DNA of 64,000 nt from positions 124,001 to 188,000 of the forward strand of contig NZ_JACCBF010000001.1 of NCBI RefSeq assembly GCF_013409625.1, read 5' to 3'. Positions 9,077-18,104 of this stretch are shown one piece after another (the stretch's first letter is position 1; the number at the start of each line of letters is the position of its first letter). This stretch comes from Nocardioides kongjuensis. Its GTDB lineage: Bacteria; Actinomycetota; Actinomycetes; Propionibacteriales; Nocardioidaceae. The notes beneath the pieces are model-generated. The model saw only the letters and a program-made list of their open reading frames with translations. It was not told the DNA's origin and did no database searches. The position numbers and the translations under genes were made by a program.

Positions 9077-9112
9077 AGAACTTCTCGGCCGGTTCTCCGT
9101 CGGGAAATGACA

Positions 9113-9145
9113 CGAACCGCCGGCCCCCCACGGGCCGGCGGTTCG
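9113..9145 (-). terminator. 14-bp perfect hairpin after paralogue B
   Basis: Arms 9113-9126 and 9132-9145 are perfectly complementary, with a 5-base loop. It lies 36 bases beyond the stop codon of the 9182-11098 gene and resembles the hairpin at 7001-7038. It most likely ends transcription before the promoter of paralogue A. Confidence 0.7.
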
Positions 9146-9181
9146 TCGCCCCAGGTGGGGCGTGTGGTGGAGCTGCTGGGG

Positions 9182-10039
9182 CTACTTGGCGGCGACGATG
9201 CCGTCGATGGTGACCTTGCGGCCGTTCTTGCTGACGACCTTGATCTTGAGGGTGCCGGTCTGGACGCTGCCGAGGTCGAGGACGGGGACGGTGACCTGGC
9301 CGGTGCCCTTGAGGTTGATGGTCTTCACGGCCGTGCCGTTCCAGTAGACCTTGACCTTGCCGCCCTTCTTGGCCTTGGTGAGGATCAGGTCGAGGTGGCG
9401 GGCCTGGACGCCGGTGAGGGTGAGCTTGCGGCCCTTCTTCTTGGTCACGGTGGCGGTGTTGTTGAAGGCGCCGGCCTTGGTGGTCCGCTTCCACTTGGTG
9501 CCGACGAGGGCGGTGTCGTCGAGGGGGACGGTGGTGCACCGCTCGGGGGAGCGGAAGCCGAGATTGCCTGCCTTGTCGGTGCCCTGGGCCTGGAAGCAGT
9601 GGGTGCTGCCGAAGGTGCCGGCGAAGGGCTGGGAGGTGGTGGTGGTGTTGTCGGCGATGACCTGCTGGGGGCCGAAGCCGCTGTTCCAGGCGGCGGTGCG
9701 GACCATGACGTCGGTGCTCTTCACGCCGGACAGGGAGTCGGTGACCTTCCACGCGACGTCGAAGCTCGGCGAGCCGACGACCGCACCCGGTGCGGTCACG
9801 GCTGCCGCCGGACCGGCGATGTCGAGGAAGTCGGCCTGCACGTAGGAGTTGAAGGCGTTCTCGACGACGCCGACGGCGACCACGTTGCCCTCACGGTCCA
9901 TGTCGGCGGCGAAGGCACCGTTGGTGGCGCCGGCGTCGTACTGGTCCCAGGGGAGCACCGGGTTGGTGTGGTGGCGCACGGTGAGCTGGTCGGCGTCGTT
10001 GTGCACGACGACCTGGTCGGCGCCGTCGGACACCAGGCT
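9182..10039. repeat. 858-bp direct repeat, copy 2
   Basis: Gapless partner of 7055-7912; see that entry. The boundary at 10039 is sharp: the sequence agrees up to CACCAGGCT and then diverges. Confidence 0.9.
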
Positions 10040-11098
10040 CACGTGCGGCTGGCTGGTGATCGTCTTGGGCTCGGCGAGGGCGGCCGTGCCGAATCCCTGG
10101 CCGGGCTTGGACACGGCGGCGCGGATCACGTAGGTGTTCCCGCCCTCGAACGCGGTCCACGTCGCCTGCATCGTCCCGTTGGGGCTGACGGCGAGGTCGC
10201 GGTACGACGTACCGACGCCGGTCGGCGAGACCAGCTCGATGTTGCCGAGCGTGCCGTTGGGGCTGACCCGGACGACGATGGCCCGGGTCTTGGCGGCCTC
10301 GACGCCGCCGAACATCACGGCTCCGCTGCCGTCGTCGGCCAGCTCCGCCTCGGTCTCGTTCTGGGTGTCGCCGAGCCACACGATCGGCTTCGGGCCGAGC
10401 CAGCCCAGCGACGCGTTGCGCCGGGTGACCATGATCGTGTCCTCGCCGCTCTCGTTGTCGTAGTACGACAGGAGGACGTCACCCGCCGCGTTCACGTCGA
10501 GCGACGGGTCGAAGGTGTGGTAGCCGAAGTTGTCGACGACAGGGGTGCCGCCCTTGGCCCACACCGAGGTCTGGATCCGGTCCGCCCCGCTGTGCTCGGT
10601 GTCGAAGGCGACGTGCACCCGGCCCGCCGCGTCCATGCCGGCGTCGATGGAGTCGACGGTCGAGATGTCCGTGCTCGCGCTGAGCAGCGTCGAGCCGTCC
10701 CAGGTCCCGTTGGCGAGGTAGCGCGAGCCACGCACCTTCTGCTCGCCGCCGATGGTCTGGTTCCACACGACCGCGAGGTCGCCGTTGGCGTTGGCCACGG
10801 CATGGGCGTCGTGGGCGTCGGTGACCGGCGCGGCGGTCACGGCCTGGGGGCTGCCCCAGACGCCGTCGGTGGCGATGGCGGCGTACACCTTCGTGCCACC
10901 GACCACGGGCTTGGTCCAGGTGGCCAGCGCGTCGCCGGCACCGAAGGCGGCGACGTCGACCGACGTGGGCACGTCGCCGGAGGTGCTGATGTTGCCGCCG
11001 TCGATGCCTCCGACGGCCTGGGCCGGAGCCGAGAGACCGAGGGCGAGGCTGCTGACGGCGAGAGCTGCAGTGGTCAGTCCGAGAAGCTGGGTACGCAT
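9182..11098 (-). CDS. secreted beta-propeller-like protein, tandem paralogue B
   Basis: 638 residues from ATG 11098, chosen because it begins a clean Sec signal peptide (MRTQLLGLTTAALAVSSLAL, cleavage near APAQA-VGG) and follows a GAAAGG-like ribosome site. Domain order equals paralogue A: repeated propeller-like units, an Ig-like section with CFQAQGTDKAGN, and a lysine-rich C-terminal beta domain. N-terminal halves share motifs (GGIDGGNIS, GDVPTSVDV, VGGTKVYAAIATDGVWG) but have diverged, whereas the C-terminal 286 codons are nearly identical. Function is unknown; export and probable surface display are inferred. It is divergent from the LuxR-type regulator at 11326. Confidence 0.75.
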   Translation of the reverse strand: MRTQLLGLTTAALAVSSLALGLSAPAQAVGGIDGGNISTSGDVPTSVDVAAFGAGDALATWTKPVVGGTKVYAAIATDGVWGSPQAVTAAPVTDAHDAHAVANANGDLAVVWNQTIGGEQKVRGSRYLANGTWDGSTLLSASTDISTVDSIDAGMDAAGRVHVAFDTEHSGADRIQTSVWAKGGTPVVDNFGYHTFDPSLDVNAAGDVLLSYYDNESGEDTIMVTRRNASLGWLGPKPIVWLGDTQNETEAELADDGSGAVMFGGVEAAKTRAIVVRVSPNGTLGNIELVSPTGVGTSYRDLAVSPNGTMQATWTAFEGGNTYVIRAAVSKPGQGFGTAALAEPKTITSQPHVSLVSDGADQVVVHNDADQLTVRHHTNPVLPWDQYDAGATNGAFAADMDREGNVVAVGVVENAFNSYVQADFLDIAGPAAAVTAPGAVVGSPSFDVAWKVTDSLSGVKSTDVMVRTAAWNSGFGPQQVIADNTTTTSQPFAGTFGSTHCFQAQGTDKAGNLGFRSPERCTTVPLDDTALVGTKWKRTTKAGAFNNTATVTKKKGRKLTLTGVQARHLDLILTKAKKGGKVKVYWNGTAVKTINLKGTGQVTVPVLDLGSVQTGTLKIKVVSKNGRKVTIDGIVAAK

Positions 11099-11128
11099 GG
11101 TGCTGCCTTTCGCAGAGGGGGTGATCGA

Positions 11129-11170
11129 CGGGAGTAGGAGCGGCCCGCCGGCAGGACCTTGCAGATTTCC
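11129..11170 (-). promoter_or_regulatory. conserved upstream block of paralogue B
   Basis: Holds CGGGAGTAGGAGC, a GC-rich spacer, then GGACCTTGCAGATTTCC, matching the block upstream of paralogue A. It lies 31-72 bases upstream of ATG 11098 and within the 227-base divergent intergenic region shared with the LuxR-type regulator gene. A shared promoter or operator is likely. Confidence 0.4.
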
Positions 11171-11313
11171 GACGACTCTCTCCTCGGAAGATCCGGTGTG
11201 GCCCGGTGACACCCACGTTCGTCCAGCCGGGGGGCCGGCCACATCCGCGCGCACCACGCAACCAACGCCGGGCGGTACGGACGCAACACGGAGCCAAGGC
11301 GTGCCGAACGCCC

Positions 11314-11319
11314 TACGAT
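11314..11319 (+). promoter_or_regulatory. -10 element TACGAT for leaderless transcription of the LuxR-type gene
   Basis: TACGAT is followed by six bases and GTG 11326, so the expected transcription start falls on the start codon. No ribosome binding site is present. The same hexamer-N6-start layout occurs at several other genes in this window. Confidence 0.55.
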
Positions 11320-11325
11320 GCCGAC

Positions 11326-14133
11326 GTGCGCTCCCCAGTGCTCGTCTCTCGGACCCTCGAACGTGCCCGCCTCCGGGGCGCCCTCGAGGCGCTCGGCAAG
11401 GGGCAGGGCGGGCTGTGGGTGCTGCGCGGCGACCCCGGGATCGGGAAGTCCCGGCTCGCGACCGCACTCGGTGCGGAGGCGACGGAGCTCGGGTTCGAGG
11501 TGCTGTCCGGGCGGGCCGTCCCCTCCGGTACGCCGACCCCGCTCCGCCCGCTCAGCGAGGCACTGCTCGGCTGGCTGCGCACCCATGACGTCCCGGACGA
11601 CCGGCTGCTGGCGCCGTACCTGCCCACGCTCGCGCGGCTCGCGCCCCAGCTCGGCCCGGTCGCACCCGACGGCGTCTCCTCGGTCATGCTGCTCGGGGAG
11701 GGGCTGCTGCGGCTGGCCCGGACGGTCCCGGCACCCGGCATGGTGCTCGTCGTCGAGGACCTGCACTGGGCCGACCCGGAGACCCTCGCGCTGGTGGAAT
11801 ACCTCGGCGACAACATGCGGGAGGTGCCCCTGCTGGTGGTGGTCACCAGCCGGCTGCACGAGTCACCGGCGGCCAACGAGCTGGTCACCGCACTCGAGTG
11901 GCGGCGCTCGGCCGAGACCGTCGACCTGCTGCCGATGGCCGACGACGACGTCGCCACCATGGCGCGCGCCTGCCTCGACGCGGAGCCGTCGGACGAGGTG
12001 GTCGCCTGGCTGCAGAGGTACAGCGCGGGCTACCCGCTCTTCGTCGAGGAGATGCTCGCCGACCTGCGTGACGCCGGCCTCCTCGAGGGCCCGTTGCCCG
12101 TGCTGGTGCCGCGTCCGTTCGCCCGCTCGGTCGAGGCCCGGCTCGGTGAGGTCGGTCCCGCTGCCCGTGAGGTCGCGATGGCGGCCGCGATGCTCGGGCC
12201 GGAGTTCGACTGGACCCTCGTGGCCCAGGCGCTCTCGCTCTCCGACACCGAGGTCGCCGGCGCGCTGCGGCAGCTGCGCGACCAGCGCCTGGTGGTGGCC
12301 GCGTCGGCCGACAGGTTCGTGTTCCGGCACGCGCTCACCCGGGAGGCGGTGCTCTCCGGCCTCCTGGCGCCGGAGCGATCACGCCTCGCCGGCCTGCTCG
12401 CCGCCGCGCTCGCGGGCCGGTCGGCCGAGTCCGCCGACGACCACCTCCAGCTCGCCGAGCTGTTCGAGGCCGCGGGCGACGACGAGCGGGCCGTCGAGCT
12501 GTGGCTGACGACCGCGCGCGACGCGATCGACCGGGGTGCACTGGCCAGCGCCCGCGAGGCGATCGGCCGCGCACTGCAGCGCAGCACGCCGGGCAGCGAC
12601 CTGGACAGCCGGGCGCGCGAGGCCGAGGTCGAGGTGCACGCGCTGGCGGGCGACGTGCCCCGGGCGCTGGAGGCGGGGGAGCGGCTGACCGCCGAGCTCA
12701 CCGGCGACCCGGGCCGGCTGGCCGCCGTACGGCTCCGGTTGGCGCGGGCCCTGCTGGCCGGTGGCCGGTGGGACGAGGCCGAGGCGATGCTCGAGGCGGC
12801 CGCGGGTCACGACCCGGTGCAGGAGCACGTGCTCGCGGCGCGGCTGGCGCTCGGCAGGGAGGACGACCTCGCCGCTGCGGAGCGGGCGTCGGCCGCGCTC
12901 GCCGGCGTGGGGGAGGACCGCCCCGAGATCGCCTGCGAGGCGTGGGAGGTGCTCGGTCGGGCGACCCGGGCGCGCGACCACGTCGCCGGCGAGGAGGCGT
13001 TCGAGGCCGGCTACCGGCTCGCCGACGCCGAGGACCTTCCGTTGTGGCGCTGCCGCCTGCTCGCGGCCCTCGGGGCGCTGGACCTGGCCGCTCGCCGCCC
13101 GACCGAGGACCGGCTGGTCGCCGCCCGTCAGGTCGCGCTCGACGTCGGCGCCATCGCCGTCGCCGCGCGGATCGAGATCGACCTCAACCTGGTGCGGATC
13201 CGCTACCTGGACCTCGACGACGCGATGGCCGCGATCGACAACGCCATCACGATGATGGGCCGGCTCCGGCTGCCCGAGCTGCCGACGGCGTACCTGCTGC
13301 GTGCGGCGACCCACGGCCTCGCCGGCCGCAGTGAAGCGATGGAGGCCGACGTCGCGACCGCCAGCGCGATGCCGATGGACGAGGCGCTGCGCCTGGTCGG
13401 GATCCCCGGGCACATCCGGGCGTTCGTCGCCCTCGGCCACGGTCGGTACGACGAGGCGCGGACCCAGCTCGCGACCGCGATGGAGTACCACCGCCGCTCG
13501 CCCAGCCTGCCGTTCTCCCTGCGTGGGTTCTGGGCGCTGCTCGAGACGGCGCTCGGTGACGGTGCCGCGGCGCGGGAGGAGGTCCGCACCGGTCCGCAGG
13601 CCAACAGCCCGCACAACGCCTTCGCACTGCGGTACGCCGACGCGATCGCCCTCGGGCGCAGTGGCGACACCGCCGAGGCGGAGCGGGTCTTCGCCGACGC
13701 CGAGTGGGGCCTGCCCGGACGGGAGCCGTGGCCCGACCTGCACGCCCGGTTGCTGGTCGCGACGGCGGCCGCACGGGACGGCTGGGGCACCCCCGAGCCG
13801 TGGTTCCGGCACTGCCTCGACGGGCTGGTGGGCTACGGCCTCACCGAGGCGGCATCGGGCTGTCGCGTCGCGATGCGCGAGGCCGGGTACGCCGTGCCGC
13901 GCAAGGCGGCGGGCGCCCAGCGGGTCCCCACCCACCTGCAGCGCCTCGGCGTCACCGCCCGCGAGCACGACGTGCTCGGGCTGGTGGCCGAGGGCCTGCA
14001 GAACAAGCAGATCGCGGACCGGCTCTACCTGTCGGTCCGGACCGTCGAGACCCACGTCGCGCGGCTGCTGCAGCGCACCGGCTGCGCCGACCGCAGCGAG
14101 CTCGCGGCACACCTGGAGGCACCTACAGCGTGA
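11326..14133 (+). CDS. LuxR-family transcriptional regulator with N-terminal AAA/STAND ATPase (LAL type)
   Basis: 935 residues from GTG 11326. Residues 35-42 (GDPGIGKS) form Walker A; VLVVEDLHWADPETL is the Walker B region with the DLHWAD signature of LAL regulators. The middle (about 330-850) is helical and alanine-rich, consistent with TPR-like sensor repeats. The C-terminal HTH (about 865-925) contains TAREHDVLGLVAEGLQNKQIA and SVRTVETHVARLL, which is typical of LuxR DNA-binding domains. Such proteins are ATP-dependent activators that respond to a ligand. GTG is preferred over upstream starts because the TACGAT hexamer lies six bases before it. It is divergent from paralogue B, which may be a target. 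Its 3' end overlaps the convergent 14123-14428 gene by 11 bases. Confidence 0.9.
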   Translation: MRSPVLVSRTLERARLRGALEALGKGQGGLWVLRGDPGIGKSRLATALGAEATELGFEVLSGRAVPSGTPTPLRPLSEALLGWLRTHDVPDDRLLAPYLPTLARLAPQLGPVAPDGVSSVMLLGEGLLRLARTVPAPGMVLVVEDLHWADPETLALVEYLGDNMREVPLLVVVTSRLHESPAANELVTALEWRRSAETVDLLPMADDDVATMARACLDAEPSDEVVAWLQRYSAGYPLFVEEMLADLRDAGLLEGPLPVLVPRPFARSVEARLGEVGPAAREVAMAAAMLGPEFDWTLVAQALSLSDTEVAGALRQLRDQRLVVAASADRFVFRHALTREAVLSGLLAPERSRLAGLLAAALAGRSAESADDHLQLAELFEAAGDDERAVELWLTTARDAIDRGALASAREAIGRALQRSTPGSDLDSRAREAEVEVHALAGDVPRALEAGERLTAELTGDPGRLAAVRLRLARALLAGGRWDEAEAMLEAAAGHDPVQEHVLAARLALGREDDLAAAERASAALAGVGEDRPEIACEAWEVLGRATRARDHVAGEEAFEAGYRLADAEDLPLWRCRLLAALGALDLAARRPTEDRLVAARQVALDVGAIAVAARIEIDLNLVRIRYLDLDDAMAAIDNAITMMGRLRLPELPTAYLLRAATHGLAGRSEAMEADVATASAMPMDEALRLVGIPGHIRAFVALGHGRYDEARTQLATAMEYHRRSPSLPFSLRGFWALLETALGDGAAAREEVRTGPQANSPHNAFALRYADAIALGRSGDTAEAERVFADAEWGLPGREPWPDLHARLLVATAAARDGWGTPEPWFRHCLDGLVGYGLTEAASGCRVAMREAGYAVPRKAAGAQRVPTHLQRLGVTAREHDVLGLVAEGLQNKQIADRLYLSVRTVETHVARLLQRTGCADRSELAAHLEAPTA

Positions 14134-14428
14134 TGCTCGGCCGGGCGGCCAGGCCCAGGTCCTCGACCGCCTCCAGCCGCTCGCACCACCACGACCGCGC
14201 GGTGTCGTGGGTGCCCGGCGCGAGCGCCGCCTCGAGGTCCGGTACGGCGACCGCGTCGGCCAGCTCGACCACGACGGTGCAACGGTCGTGGTCGGCGGCC
14301 AGCAGCCACCGGCTCGTCACGAACCCGGGCAGCCGGCGCAGCCATGGCGCCACCTCGCTGCGCAACCGGGTCAGCACCTCGTCGCTGCGGTCGGGCACGA
14401 GGACCAGGGTGGCCAGCAGCGTCGTCAT
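14123..14428 (-). CDS. small protein, possible ABM-like dimeric alpha/beta barrel
   Basis: 101 residues. The pattern (strand TTLLATLVLVPD, helix with LTRLRSEVAPWL, strand-loop LPGFVTSRWLLA, then TVVVELAD) resembles the ferredoxin-like fold of antibiotic-biosynthesis monooxygenase or stress-responsive ABM proteins, where a conserved Trp and Phe are usual. It could equally be a degraded relative. No substrate is suggested. It is convergent with, and overlaps by 11 bases, the LuxR-type regulator gene. Confidence 0.5.
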   Translation of the reverse strand: MTTLLATLVLVPDRSDEVLTRLRSEVAPWLRRLPGFVTSRWLLAADHDRCTVVVELADAVAVPDLEAALAPGTHDTARSWWCERLEAVEDLGLAARPSITL

Positions 14429-14576
14429 GGGTCCAGCGTGGCGGGCGGGCCGGCGGCGCTACATCCGTGGCGGGTACGGACTCAAGAAATGACCTCCGGC
14501 AGCGATGACTTCCGTCGGCGGTCGGGGTCACAGTGGGAGGACCAGGTCGGTCGGCGCAGACCAGCGAGGAGGAACG

Positions 14577-15656
14577 ATGACCACGATCCTGATGGTGGGC
14601 ACCCGCAAGGGACTCTGGGTGGGCCGGTCCGAGGACCGCGTCGACTGGGCGTTCACCGGACCCCACCACGACATGGAGGAGGTCTACTCCTGCCTGGTCG
14701 ACACCCGCGGGTCCACGCCGCGGCTGTTCGCGGGCGCCTCCTCGAGCTGGCTGGGCCCGCAGCTGCGCTGGTCCGACGACCTCGGCGCGACCTGGCAGGA
14801 GACCCCCAACGGCGCGATCCGGTTCCCCGAGGGCGCCGGCGCGACCGTCGAGCGGATCTGGCAGGTCGTCCCCGGCGTCGGCGACGGCGTCCTGCACGCC
14901 GGCACCGAGCCCGGCGCCGTCTTCACCTCCCGCGACGGCGGCGCCAGCTTCGCGCTCGAGGAGGGGCTGTGGAACCACCCCCACCGCGAGCAGTGGGACG
15001 CGGGCTTCGGTGGTCAGGCCTTCCACACCGTGCTCCCGCACCCGAGCGACCCGGCGTCGATGACCGTCGCCATCTCCACGGGCGGCGTCTACCGCACCAC
15101 CGACGGCGGCTCCTCGTGGGAGCCGCGCAACCAGGGCATCCGCGCCGACTTCCTCCCTGAGGACCAGCGCTACCCCGAGTTCGGCCAGTGCGTCCACAAG
15201 GTCACCCGCCACCCCTCGCGTCCCGAGCGCCTCTACGCCCAGAACCACGGCGGTGTCTACCGCTCCGACGACGAGGGCGGCACCTGGACCTCGATCGGCG
15301 ACGACCTGCCCAGCGACTTCGGCTTCCCGATCGTCGTCCACCCCCACCGTCCCGACACGATCTGGGTGTTCCCACTCGGCGGCGGCGACCGCCGCTACCC
15401 GCCCGACGCCCGGCCGCGGGTGTGGCGCTCCGACGACGCGGGCGAGTCCTGGACGCCGTACGGCACCGGTCTGCCGGACGCCTTCTACGTCGGCGTCATG
15501 CGCGACGCGATGTGCGCCGACTCCCACGACCCCGCCGGCCTCTACCTCGGTGCCCGCAACGGCACGGTCTGGGCCTCCGCCGACGACGGCGAGACCTGGC
15601 GCCAGATCGCCGCCGACCTGCCCGACGTCATGTCGGTCAAGGTCGGCGTGGCCTAG
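14577..15656 (+). CDS. BNR/Asp-box repeat beta-propeller protein (sialidase- or WD40/YVTN-like)
   Basis: 359 residues from ATG 14577, preceded by the ribosome site GAGGAGG; upstream in-frame starts lack a site. Several Asp-box motifs are visible: SRDGGASF, TTDGGSSW, SDDEGGTW, SDDAGESW and SADDGETW, spaced as in six- or seven-bladed propellers of the BNR/VPS10 group. It has no signal peptide, so it is probably cytosolic. Sialidase catalytic residues are not evident, and many homologues are annotated only as glycosyl-hydrolase-like. A binding or scaffold role is as likely as an enzyme. It reads in the same direction as the SRPBCC gene 9 bases downstream. Confidence 0.75.
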   Translation: MTTILMVGTRKGLWVGRSEDRVDWAFTGPHHDMEEVYSCLVDTRGSTPRLFAGASSSWLGPQLRWSDDLGATWQETPNGAIRFPEGAGATVERIWQVVPGVGDGVLHAGTEPGAVFTSRDGGASFALEEGLWNHPHREQWDAGFGGQAFHTVLPHPSDPASMTVAISTGGVYRTTDGGSSWEPRNQGIRADFLPEDQRYPEFGQCVHKVTRHPSRPERLYAQNHGGVYRSDDEGGTWTSIGDDLPSDFGFPIVVHPHRPDTIWVFPLGGGDRRYPPDARPRVWRSDDAGESWTPYGTGLPDAFYVGVMRDAMCADSHDPAGLYLGARNGTVWASADDGETWRQIAADLPDVMSVKVGVA

Positions 15657-15659
15657 GGT
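15654..15659 (+). promoter_or_regulatory. -10 element TAGGGT for leaderless SRPBCC gene
   Basis: TAGGGT, six bases, then GTG 15666. The hexamer begins within the last codon and stop of the upstream gene. There is no ribosome site. Confidence 0.5.
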
Positions 15660-15665
15660 CGCGCC

Positions 15666-16115
15666 GTGCCTGCCTTCTCCCAGACCCACGAGACGACGAT
15701 CGCCGCGCCCGCCGCGACCGTCCACGCACTGATCGCCTCCTTCCCCGAGTGGGTCCGGTGGTCCCCGTGGGAGGGCCTCGACCCCGACCTCTCCCGGACG
15801 TACGACGGCGCCGGCGTCGGGGCGTCGTACGCCTGGTCGGGCAACAAGAAGGCCGGCGAGGGCCGGATGACCTTCACCTCGATCACCCCGGCCCAGGTCG
15901 TCGTCGACCTCGAGTTCCTCAAGCCGTTCAAGGCCCGCAACGTCGTCACCTTCGACCTCACGCCGGTCGGCGACGGCACCCGGGTGGCCTGGACGATGAG
16001 CGGGCAGCGCAACCTCGCGTTCGCGGTGATGGGCAGGCTGTTCTTCGACAAGGCGATCGCCAAGGACTTCCAGCGGGGGCTGGCGTCGCTGAAGGCGGCG
16101 GCCGAGTCGACGTGA
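15666..16115 (+). CDS. SRPBCC family protein (polyketide cyclase/dehydrase-like)
   Basis: 149 residues from GTG 15666. START-like SRPBCC fold: HETTIAAPAATVHALIASFPEWVRWSPWEGLDPD is the typical first strand, helix and Trp-rich loop, followed by strands with GEGRMTFTSITPAQVVVDLEF and a C-terminal long helix (FFDKAIAKDFQRGLASLKA). These proteins bind hydrophobic ligands or modify small molecules; no specific ligand can be deduced. The TGA stop shares its last base with the first palindromic repeat of the 16115-16227 cluster, which probably acts as its terminator. Confidence 0.75.
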   Translation: MPAFSQTHETTIAAPAATVHALIASFPEWVRWSPWEGLDPDLSRTYDGAGVGASYAWSGNKKAGEGRMTFTSITPAQVVVDLEFLKPFKARNVVTFDLTPVGDGTRVAWTMSGQRNLAFAVMGRLFFDKAIAKDFQRGLASLKAAAEST

Positions 16116-16140
16116 GTTTCACCGGCCGGCCGGTGAAACT
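16115..16140. repeat. 26-bp perfect palindrome, repeat family copy 1
   Basis: AGTTTCACCGGCC followed by its exact reverse complement. The same 26 bases occur at 56843-56868, and a close variant at 16192-16227. It directly follows a stop codon, as REP-type elements or terminators do. Confidence 0.85.
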
Positions 16141-16143
16141 CGT

Positions 16144-16173
16144 GCTTGGACGAGGAAGCATCCTCGTCCAAGC
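16144..16173. repeat. 13-bp-stem hairpin between the two palindromes
   Basis: Arms 16144-16156 and 16161-16173 (GCTTGGACGAGGA and its complement) flank a four-base loop. The arm sequence CTCGTCCAAGCGCCAGTTT also occurs next to the palindrome at 56829-56847, so it is part of the same repeat module. Confidence 0.75.
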
Positions 16174-16191
16174 GCCAGTTTCGTCGTCCAA

Positions 16192-16227
16192 CCGTCAGTT
16201 TCACCGGTCGGCCGGTGAAACTGACGG
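16192..16227. repeat. 36-bp hairpin, repeat family copy 2
   Basis: Arms 16192-16207 and 16212-16227 (CCGTCAGTTTCACCGG and its complement) surround TCGG. It is a variant of the 16115-16140 palindrome extended by CCGTC. It ends 14 bases before the -10 element of ilvD. Confidence 0.8.
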
Positions 16228-16241
16228 CTGGCCCACAGGCG

Positions 16242-16247
16242 TAGCCT
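16242..16247 (+). promoter_or_regulatory. -10 element TAGCCT for leaderless ilvD
   Basis: TAGCCT, six bases, then ATG 16254. No ribosome site is visible, so ilvD is probably transcribed from its start codon. Confidence 0.55.
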
Positions 16248-16253
16248 TGCGGC

Positions 16254-18101
16254 ATGCCCACCCTTCGTTCCGCGACGTCCACCTCGGGCCGCAACATGGC
16301 CGGCGCGCGTGCCCTGTGGCGCGCCACTGGCATGACCGACTCGGACTTCGGCAAGCCGATCATCGCCATCGCGAACTCGTTCACCGAGTTCGTCCCCGGT
16401 CACGTCCACCTGCGTGACCTCGGCAAGATCGTCGCGGAGTCGGTCGTAGCGGCCGGCGGTGTCGCGAAGGAGTTCAACACGATCGCCGTCGACGACGGCA
16501 TCGCGATGGGCCACGGCGGCATGCTCTACTCCCTGCCGAGCCGTGAGCTGATCGCGGACGCCGTGGAGTACATGGTCAATGCCCACTGCGCCGACGCGAT
16601 CGTCTGCATCTCCAACTGCGACAAGATCACCCCCGGCATGCTGCTGGCGAGCCTGCGCCTCAACATCCCCGTGGTCTTCGTGTCCGGCGGCCCGATGGAG
16701 GCCGGCAAGACCACCGCCATCGAGGGCATCGTCCACAGCAAGCTCGACCTGGTCGACGCGATGGTGGCCTCGGCCAACGAGGCGGTCACCGACGAGCAGC
16801 TCGACACCATCGAGCGCTCGGCGTGCCCGACCTGCGGCTCCTGCTCGGGCATGTTCACCGCCAACTCGATGAACTGCCTGACCGAGGCGATCGGCCTGTC
16901 CCTGCCGGGCAACGGCTCGACCCTGGCCACCCACGCCAAGCGCCGGGCGCTGTTCGAGGAGGCCGGCCGGGTCGTCATGGACCTGTGCCGCCGCTACTAC
17001 GAGGACGACGACGAGTCCGTCCTGCCGCGCAACATCGCCAACCGGGAGGCGTTCGAGAACGCCGTGGCGCTCGATGTCGCGATGGGCGGCTCGACCAACA
17101 CAGTCCTTCACCTGCTCGCCGCGGCCCGCGAGGCCGAGCTCGACTTCGACGTCCACGACATCGACGCGATCTCCCGCCGCGTGCCGTGCCTCAGCAAGGT
17201 CGCCCCCAACTCCCCGAAGTTCCACATGGAGGACGTCCACCGCGCCGGCGGCATCCCCGCCCTGCTCGGCGAGCTGCGCCGCGGCGGCGCGCTCAAGGAG
17301 GGCGTCCACTCCGTGCACGCGCCGAACCTCGACGAGTGGCTCGACAAGTGGGACATCCGCGGCAAGAACCCCTCGCCGGAGGCGCTGGAGCTGTTCCAGG
17401 CCGCTCCCGGCGGCGTTCGTACGACGGAGCCGTTCTCGACCGAGAACCGCTGGGGCACGCTCGACACCGACGCGGCCGAGGGCTGCATCCGCGACTTCGA
17501 GCACGCCTACTCCGCCGACGGCGGACTGGCCATCCTCACCGGCAACATCGCGGTCGACGGCTGCGTCGTGAAGACCGCGGGCGTCCCGGACGACTGCCTG
17601 GTCTTCCACGGCACGGCGATCGTCTTCGAGTCCCAGGACGCCGCCGTGGAGGGCATCTTGGGCAAGAAGGTCGAGGAGGGCCACGTCGTGGTCATCCGCT
17701 ACGAGGGCCCCAAGGGCGGCCCCGGCATGCAGGAGATGCTCTACCCGACCGCCTTCCTCAAGGGTCGCGGCCTGGGCCAGAAGTGCGCGCTGATCACCGA
17801 CGGCCGGTTCTCGGGCGGCACCAGCGGCCTGTCCATCGGGCACATCTCGCCCGAGGCGGCCGGCGGCGGCCTGATCGCGCTGATCGAGGACGGCGACCCG
17901 ATCTCGATCGACATCCCCAACCGGACCATCCACCTCGACGTCGACGACCACACGCTGTTCGAGCGCAAGATCCTGCAGGAGAAGCGGGACAAGCCCTACA
18001 CCCCGCTCGACCGTCAGCGTCCGGTCTCGGCCGCGCTGCGGGCCTACGCGTCGATGGCCACCGCGGCCTCCGACGGCGCGTACCGCCGCGTCCCCGAGTG
18101 A
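16254..18101 (+). CDS. ilvD: dihydroxy-acid dehydratase
   Basis: 615 residues, the usual length. It dehydrates 2,3-dihydroxy-isovalerate or -3-methylvalerate to the 2-keto acids, the third common step of valine, leucine and isoleucine synthesis, in the cytosol. Iron-sulfur and magnesium ligands are visible: [12 protein letters not shown] (Cys122 in SNCDK), the [17 protein letters not shown] block (from Cys191), [10 protein letters not shown], and the C-terminal [22 protein letters not shown] 16254 is chosen because a TAGCCT -10 lies six bases ahead. No attenuator-type leader peptide is seen here, unlike ilvB, leuB and the 63557 gene. The PNPOx-like gene follows after 3 bases. Confidence 0.97.
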   Translation: MPTLRSATSTSGRNMAGARALWRATGMTDSDFGKPIIAIANSFTEFVPGHVHLRDLGKIVAESVVAAGGVAKEFNTIAVDDGIAMGHGGMLYSLPSRELIADAVEYMVNAHCADAIVCISNCDKITPGMLLASLRLNIPVVFVSGGPMEAGKTTAIEGIVHSKLDLVDAMVASANEAVTDEQLDTIERSACPTCGSCSGMFTANSMNCLTEAIGLSLPGNGSTLATHAKRRALFEEAGRVVMDLCRRYYEDDDESVLPRNIANREAFENAVALDVAMGGSTNTVLHLLAAAREAELDFDVHDIDAISRRVPCLSKVAPNSPKFHMEDVHRAGGIPALLGELRRGGALKEGVHSVHAPNLDEWLDKWDIRGKNPSPEALELFQAAPGGVRTTEPFSTENRWGTLDTDAAEGCIRDFEHAYSADGGLAILTGNIAVDGCVVKTAGVPDDCLVFHGTAIVFESQDAAVEGILGKKVEEGHVVVIRYEGPKGGPGMQEMLYPTAFLKGRGLGQKCALITDGRFSGGTSGLSIGHISPEAAGGGLIALIEDGDPISIDIPNRTIHLDVDDHTLFERKILQEKRDKPYTPLDRQRPVSAALRAYASMATAASDGAYRRVPE

Positions 18102-18104
18102 GCG

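Noticed and set aside
14577..15656. Calling this gene a sialidase
   Set aside because: Asp-boxes are present but the arginine triad and catalytic Tyr/Glu of sialidases were not identified.
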